NCBI GenBank assembly: GCA_016868875.1
Contig: VGFN01000006.1
Coordinates: 1-27,556 of the forward strand
DNA: 27,556 bases
DNA from: Bacteroidota bacterium
Lineage (GTDB): Bacteria; Bacteroidota; Bacteroidia; UBA7662
Direction: 5' to 3'
Shown here: positions 24,407 through 27,556 of the stretch, piece after piece
How positions within the stretch are numbered: the stretch's first letter is position 1
How the letters are laid out: each line of letters starts with the position of its first letter
The notes under the pieces: generated by a model
Told to the model about the DNA's origin: nothing
Database searches by the model: none
The model's input: only the letters and a program-made list of their open reading frames with translations
Made by a program: the position numbers and the translations under genes

Positions 24407-24414
24407 TATCTTTG
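24407..24414 (+). promoter_or_regulatory. Candidate -7 element (TATCTTTG) before pcrB
   Basis: TATCTTTG is a perfect match to TAnnTTTG and ends 7 bases before the pcrB ATG, within the 45-base gap to the divergent secreted-protein gene. No good -33 TTG is seen at the usual distance. If used, the transcript would be almost leaderless. Confidence 0.4.
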
Positions 24415-24421
24415 AGTTAGG

Positions 24422-25195
24422 ATGTCTACCTTCAAAGTTAACTTGGACCAACGTAATGACGCATCACCATTCCTTTGGGTTTTGGTTGATCCAGATCGTT
24501 TTGAGGAGTCCAACCTAAATTTCATTTTAGATCCAAATTTAGCCAGCATTTTGAGCGGTTTTTTGGTGGGAAGTAGTTTGCAAACAACATCATCCTACGA
24601 TCAATTTCTTGAAAATTTCCGTACCAAAACCATCCTGCCTCTTGTCTTGTTTCCTGGTTCAGGAATGCAAATTTCGTCGCATGCCGATGGCTTATTGCTC
24701 CTTACGCTAATCTCGGGAAGAAATCCGGAGTATTTGATTGGACAACATGTTGCTTACGCCGCATCGCTACGAGATTCAGGATTGGAACTTATTCCCACCG
24801 GGTATTTGCTGATCGATGGGGGTAAGTCTACTACCGCCCATTACATGACCCAAACCTTACCGATCCCCAGCGATAAGCCGGATATAGCGGCCATTACGGC
24901 TTTGGCGGGGTCACAGTTAGGCCTCAAGGTCATTTATTTGGATTGCGGCTCCGGGGCGCTGAGGCCGGTTTCTGAGGCCATGGTGGCAGCGGTACGTCAG
25001 GCCGTTGATTTGCCCATTATTGTCGGAGGAGGAATAAACAGTGCTGAGCAAATCCTTGCTTTAAGGCAGGCGGGGGCCGATTGGATCGTTGTTGGAACCG
25101 CGATTGAACAGAATCCAGCGATTCTTACGGAAATCACCTATAAGCTTCGTGCTAAGGCCCTTGGTTCCGAGGCTCATCCACCAAGAGTAGGGTGA
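24422..25195 (+). CDS. pcrB: Geranylgeranylglyceryl phosphate synthase family protein (PcrB/GGGPS)
   Basis: A 257-residue TIM-barrel prenyltransferase of the GGGPS/PcrB family. Visible motifs: WVLVDPDR near residues 19-26, DGLLLLTLISGRNPEYLIG, PTGYLLIDGG with the downstream KSTTAH segment, then IIVGGGI and GADWIVVGTAIE, which form the phosphate-binding end of the barrel. The family joins sn-glycerol-1-phosphate to a polyprenyl diphosphate. In Archaea this is the first step to ether lipids; in Bacillales it makes heptaprenylglyceryl phosphate. Bacteroidota carry group II members with geranylgeranyl-specific activity, but their cell role is not known. The 3' end overlaps the convergent membrane-protein gene by 44 bases. 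Confidence 0.92.
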   Translation: MSTFKVNLDQRNDASPFLWVLVDPDRFEESNLNFILDPNLASILSGFLVGSSLQTTSSYDQFLENFRTKTILPLVLFPGSGMQISSHADGLLLLTLISGRNPEYLIGQHVAYAASLRDSGLELIPTGYLLIDGGKSTTAHYMTQTLPIPSDKPDIAAITALAGSQLGLKVIYLDCGSGALRPVSEAMVAAVRQAVDLPIIVGGGINSAEQILALRQAGADWIVVGTAIEQNPAILTEITYKLRAKALGSEAHPPRVG

Positions 25196-26381
25196 GGTTA
25201 AGGCCCATAAAGGCACTCAAGCCAGCTTGGGTACTCCAAGTGCAATCCAGCCAAGTACTCAGGAACCAAACAAGGGCCACGGCTTCCCAAAGGGATTGGT
25301 GATAAAGGCAACGCTTGGTCCACCACAGCGCCCAAGCCCCCAAGGCCAACAAAATGGCCGGGAAACCCAAATGCACGCCCAATTCCAGCCATTGATTATG
25401 CGGCCGATTGAATGGAATTTCGAGGGGATGATCCTGAAAAAGGGGTTTAGCAACTTGATTCAGGTCACCACTGCCCACCCCCAACCAGGGATTTTTACAA
25501 AGTAGGTTCCAATACGTATTCCAATAGGTGAATCGCATGCCAATGGACGAAAATTCAGGCTCCGAATGAGGGTAGCCCGCTTGACTTTCCCCGTACTCAT
25601 GGATCGCCTCCAAAAAGGGCCTTCGAATGGATGAAAAGCTCATCCAACCCACCACCACCAACAAACCCAAGCCCATGACCAAGAGCAAGCGTTCCTTGAC
25701 CTTGGTCCATTCTTTCCAGGCCATCCAACCCAAACCCAGCACCAACGCAACCTGACCAATTCGCCCTTCCATCCAAATTAATCCCAAGAGGCAAAGCAAC
25801 AGCAAAGCAATTCCTATAGTCCTGGGAACAAACGGCACCTTGGCGCTTCTCCTCAACGAATGCAACAGCCAAAGACATGAAATAGCCAAAAACAAGCTAG
25901 CTCTTGGGCGTTGAACCAGCGGTGAGGGGATTTTTATGGTGCCTTCCCACAAGGGCAAACCGGTCCAATGTATCCATATGACCATCAAGGATACCACGAA
26001 GTTGCTAAGGACAAAGGCCCACCAAGCGAAAAGAATGGTCTTGGAACGAGGGCGTAGCGTTCCCCACATCAAGGGGAGGGTTATCCAATAATGTTTGGCG
26101 TTAATTTCCAAGAGCCAGCCTTGGAAGTCCTCGGAATAAAGTCCCCCAATAACATAGTACAGAAAGAGAAGGGGAAACCCCCATAGCCAGGAGTTTTGCG
26201 TCCAACGCTTCCACCTTGCTGCTCGTTCTTCACCTTTCCCCATGCCAGCCAGCCAGCACAAAGCCATGATACCTTCCGCCAGACTACCCGCCGCTTTGGA
26301 TAGTGGGATGGAAGCAATGAACAGGATGACGGTCATTTGATAGACCGTGTTCCATGTCCATTGCATCTTCGGAAATTTCAT
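25152..26381 (-). CDS. O-antigen ligase / Wzy-type polymerase family membrane protein
   Basis: A 409-residue protein with about ten to twelve membrane helices and one large periplasmic loop. The loop holds RFTYWNTYWNLLCKNPWLGVGSGDL and FNRPHNQWLELGVHLGF, matching the conserved R...W......PW.GVG and PHN..L...G..G signatures of the O-antigen ligase (Wzy_C) family. EGRIGQVALVLG stands in for the usual SRG segment of the loop-flanking helix. Such proteins join glycans to lipid A-core, polymerise O-units or glycosylate proteins; no glycosyltransferase genes are adjacent to choose between them. I start it at the ATG at 26381 (MKFPKMQW) before the first helix; 26366 is an alternative, while longer frames run into ribBA. 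Confidence 0.82.
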   Translation of the reverse strand: MKFPKMQWTWNTVYQMTVILFIASIPLSKAAGSLAEGIMALCWLAGMGKGEERAARWKRWTQNSWLWGFPLLFLYYVIGGLYSEDFQGWLLEINAKHYWITLPLMWGTLRPRSKTILFAWWAFVLSNFVVSLMVIWIHWTGLPLWEGTIKIPSPLVQRPRASLFLAISCLWLLHSLRRSAKVPFVPRTIGIALLLLCLLGLIWMEGRIGQVALVLGLGWMAWKEWTKVKERLLLVMGLGLLVVVGWMSFSSIRRPFLEAIHEYGESQAGYPHSEPEFSSIGMRFTYWNTYWNLLCKNPWLGVGSGDLNQVAKPLFQDHPLEIPFNRPHNQWLELGVHLGFPAILLALGAWALWWTKRCLYHQSLWEAVALVWFLSTWLDCTWSTQAGLSAFMGLNLTLLLVDEPRNQGP

Positions 26382-26456
26382 GGAAGGACCGACGAGAGGG
26401 GCGAGCATTGTTTGGCCACTTTTCTTCCAAAATAACGATGAGAGGACCATTATCCG

Positions 26457-26464
26457 TACTTTTG
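26457..26464 (+). promoter_or_regulatory. Candidate -7 element (TACTTTTG) before ribBA
   Basis: TACTTTTG fits TAnnTTTG and ends 8 bases before the ribBA ATG. The 91-base gap to the divergent ligase gene is too short for, and shows no core motifs of, an FMN riboswitch. Confidence 0.35.
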
Positions 26465-26472
26465 ACCACTTT

Positions 26473-27556
26473 ATGTTCAATACAATCGAAGAGGCTATAC
26501 AGGCCATATCCCTCGGCCAAATCATTATCGTGGTGGATGACGAGGACCGCGAGAACGAAGGAGATTTTGTGGCCGCCGCGTCCAAGGTGAATGCGGAGAT
26601 GATCAATTTCATGGCCACCCATGGTCGCGGCTTGATTTGTGCTCCTCTTCCCGAAGAACGGTGCAAGGCCTTGGACCTCACGCCCATGGTGACTCGCAAC
26701 ACCACTTCCCACCAAACCCCATTCACCGTGTCCGTAGATTATCTGGGTGATGGTTGCTCCACAGGGATTTCTGCACCCGACCGTGCAAGAACCATACAGG
26801 CCTTGATGGACCCCAGGTCCAAACCAGAAGATTTCGGTAGGCCAGGGCATATTTTTCCTTTGATGGCTCGCAAGGCAGGGGTCTTGCGCAGGGCAGGCCA
26901 TACGGAAGCGGCGGTTGACTTTGCACGGTTGGCAGGGTTGGAACCTGGAGGTGTTATTTGCGAAATCATGAATCCTGACGGGAGCATGGCCAGGTTGCCC
27001 GACCTCCGTCGTATTGCTGACCAGCACGACCTTCCTTTGGTGAGCATTCAGGATTTAATCGCCTACAGGCTACGGACAGAAAGCCTAGTCCACCGCTTGG
27101 TGGAGGTCGATTTACCGACCCTGTGGGGGGATTTCAAGTTGATAGCCTTTGGGCAAGAAGAGGGTACCCAAGAACATCTTGCCTTGGTCAAGGGATCTTG
27201 GGATATTCAGGAAGCTATTCCGGTGAGGGTGCATTCGTCTTGCATGACCGGGGACATCTTTGGTTCATGCCGTTGCGATTGCGGGCCTCAACTCCACAAA
27301 TCCATGGAGATCATCCAGCAAAGAGGTCAAGGGGTGGTTCTTTACATGAACCAAGAAGGACGTGGTATCGGCTTAATTAACAAGCTCAAAGCCTACCAAC
27401 TTCAAGAACAAGGAATGGATACGGTCGAGGCTAATTTGGCCCTGGGATTTGCCATGGATGAGCGTGATTACGGTATAGGGGCACAAATTTTGCGTAATTT
27501 GGGGGTGAACCGTATGGAGCTCATGACCAACAATCCCACTAAACGGGCAGGGTTGG
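26473..27556 (+). CDS. ribBA: Bifunctional RibBA: 3,4-dihydroxy-2-butanone-4-phosphate synthase / GTP cyclohydrolase II (3' truncated by window)
   Basis: The open frame from ATG 26473 runs off the window after 361 codons. The N-terminal RibB domain (~1-200) has the acidic metal loop DDEDRENEGDF (22-32), THGRGLICAPL, RNTTSHQTPF and AGHTEAAVD. The C-terminal RibA domain (from ~205) has the zinc cysteines Cys257, Cys268 and Cys270 in HSSCMTGDIFGSCRCDC and the GTP-binding/catalytic stretch NQEGRGIGL. The two activities make the butanone phosphate and the pyrimidine precursor of riboflavin. About 40 C-terminal residues are missing judging from typical RibBA length (~400). Its start lies 91 bases from the divergent ligase gene. 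Confidence 0.95.
   Translation, partial: MFNTIEEAIQAISLGQIIIVVDDEDRENEGDFVAAASKVNAEMINFMATHGRGLICAPLPEERCKALDLTPMVTRNTTSHQTPFTVSVDYLGDGCSTGISAPDRARTIQALMDPRSKPEDFGRPGHIFPLMARKAGVLRRAGHTEAAVDFARLAGLEPGGVICEIMNPDGSMARLPDLRRIADQHDLPLVSIQDLIAYRLRTESLVHRLVEVDLPTLWGDFKLIAFGQEEGTQEHLALVKGSWDIQEAIPVRVHSSCMTGDIFGSCRCDCGPQLHKSMEIIQQRGQGVVLYMNQEGRGIGLINKLKAYQLQEQGMDTVEANLALGFAMDERDYGIGAQILRNLGVNRMELMTNNPTKRAGL

Noticed and set aside
26382..26472. FMN riboswitch before ribBA
   Set aside because: The gap is only 91 bases and lacks the conserved riboswitch core segments.
26284..27027. Minus-strand open frame (247 codons) across the ribBA start
   Set aside because: Antisense to the RibB domain, whose motifs are perfect on the + strand; the translation is low-complexity and unrecognisable.
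1..27556. Defence, toxin-antitoxin, CRISPR, phage or transposon genes
   Set aside because: I looked on both strands for transposases, integrases, repeats of CRISPR type and small toxin pairs and found none; all sizeable coding regions are accounted for by chromosomal genes.

Overview
The window is chromosomal DNA of a Bacteroidota bacterium. The signs are a TonB-dependent receptor with an N-terminal carboxypeptidase-regulatory-like domain, a group II GGGP synthase (PcrB-like), a single-chain RibBA, an Nfu with the Nfu_N domain, LptF/G-family and DUF58 proteins, and promoter elements of the TAnnTTTG type. I cannot place it to genus. Coding density is very high. I see no tRNA, rRNA, CRISPR, insertion sequence or phage gene, and no gene-free stretch longer than about 165 bases.

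Layout. (1) 1-3.8 kb: the tail of SecDF/SecF and a DUF58 protein on +, facing a minus-strand unit mtgA-lptG-EamA transporter. (2) 4.0-7.8 kb: a + unit of a lipoprotein-type glutathione peroxidase, a CrtW-type beta-carotene ketolase and a TonB-dependent receptor, joined by two ATGA start/stop overlaps. (3) 7.8-9.1 kb: a small HAD-type phosphatase (-) and, divergently, a VIT1/CCC1-type iron/manganese transporter with a 14-bp perfect palindrome just upstream. (4) 9.2-16.7 kb: housekeeping genes on +: M17 aminopeptidase, pdxA, DUF177/YceD, rpmF, fabH, efp, accB, accC and nfu. (5) 16.7-21.2 kb: a 1127-residue methylmalonyl-CoA mutase that looks like a MutA-MutB fusion, followed by its GTPase chaperone MeaB. 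(6) 21.2-24.4 kb on -: an AT-richer pair (unrecognised secreted protein, polytopic membrane protein) running into purQ. (7) 24.4-27.6 kb: pcrB (+), an O-antigen-ligase-family membrane protein (-) and the start of ribBA (+), which runs off the window.

How the genes fit together. accB/accC supply biotinylated carrier and biotin carboxylase for acetyl-CoA carboxylase, and possibly for propionyl-CoA carboxylase. The mutase and MeaB close the propionyl-CoA to succinyl-CoA route. fabH, efp, rpmF and DUF177 form the usual fatty-acid/ribosome neighbourhood. mtgA and lptG act in envelope assembly; crtW and the TonB receptor suggest ketocarotenoid production beside an outer-membrane uptake function.

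Most notable points: the MutA-MutB fusion; the ketolase-TonB receptor translational coupling; the palindrome overlapping a TATAAT box upstream of the VIT1 gene; the unrecognised secreted/membrane pair; and the fact that all four convergent gene pairs overlap tail to tail.
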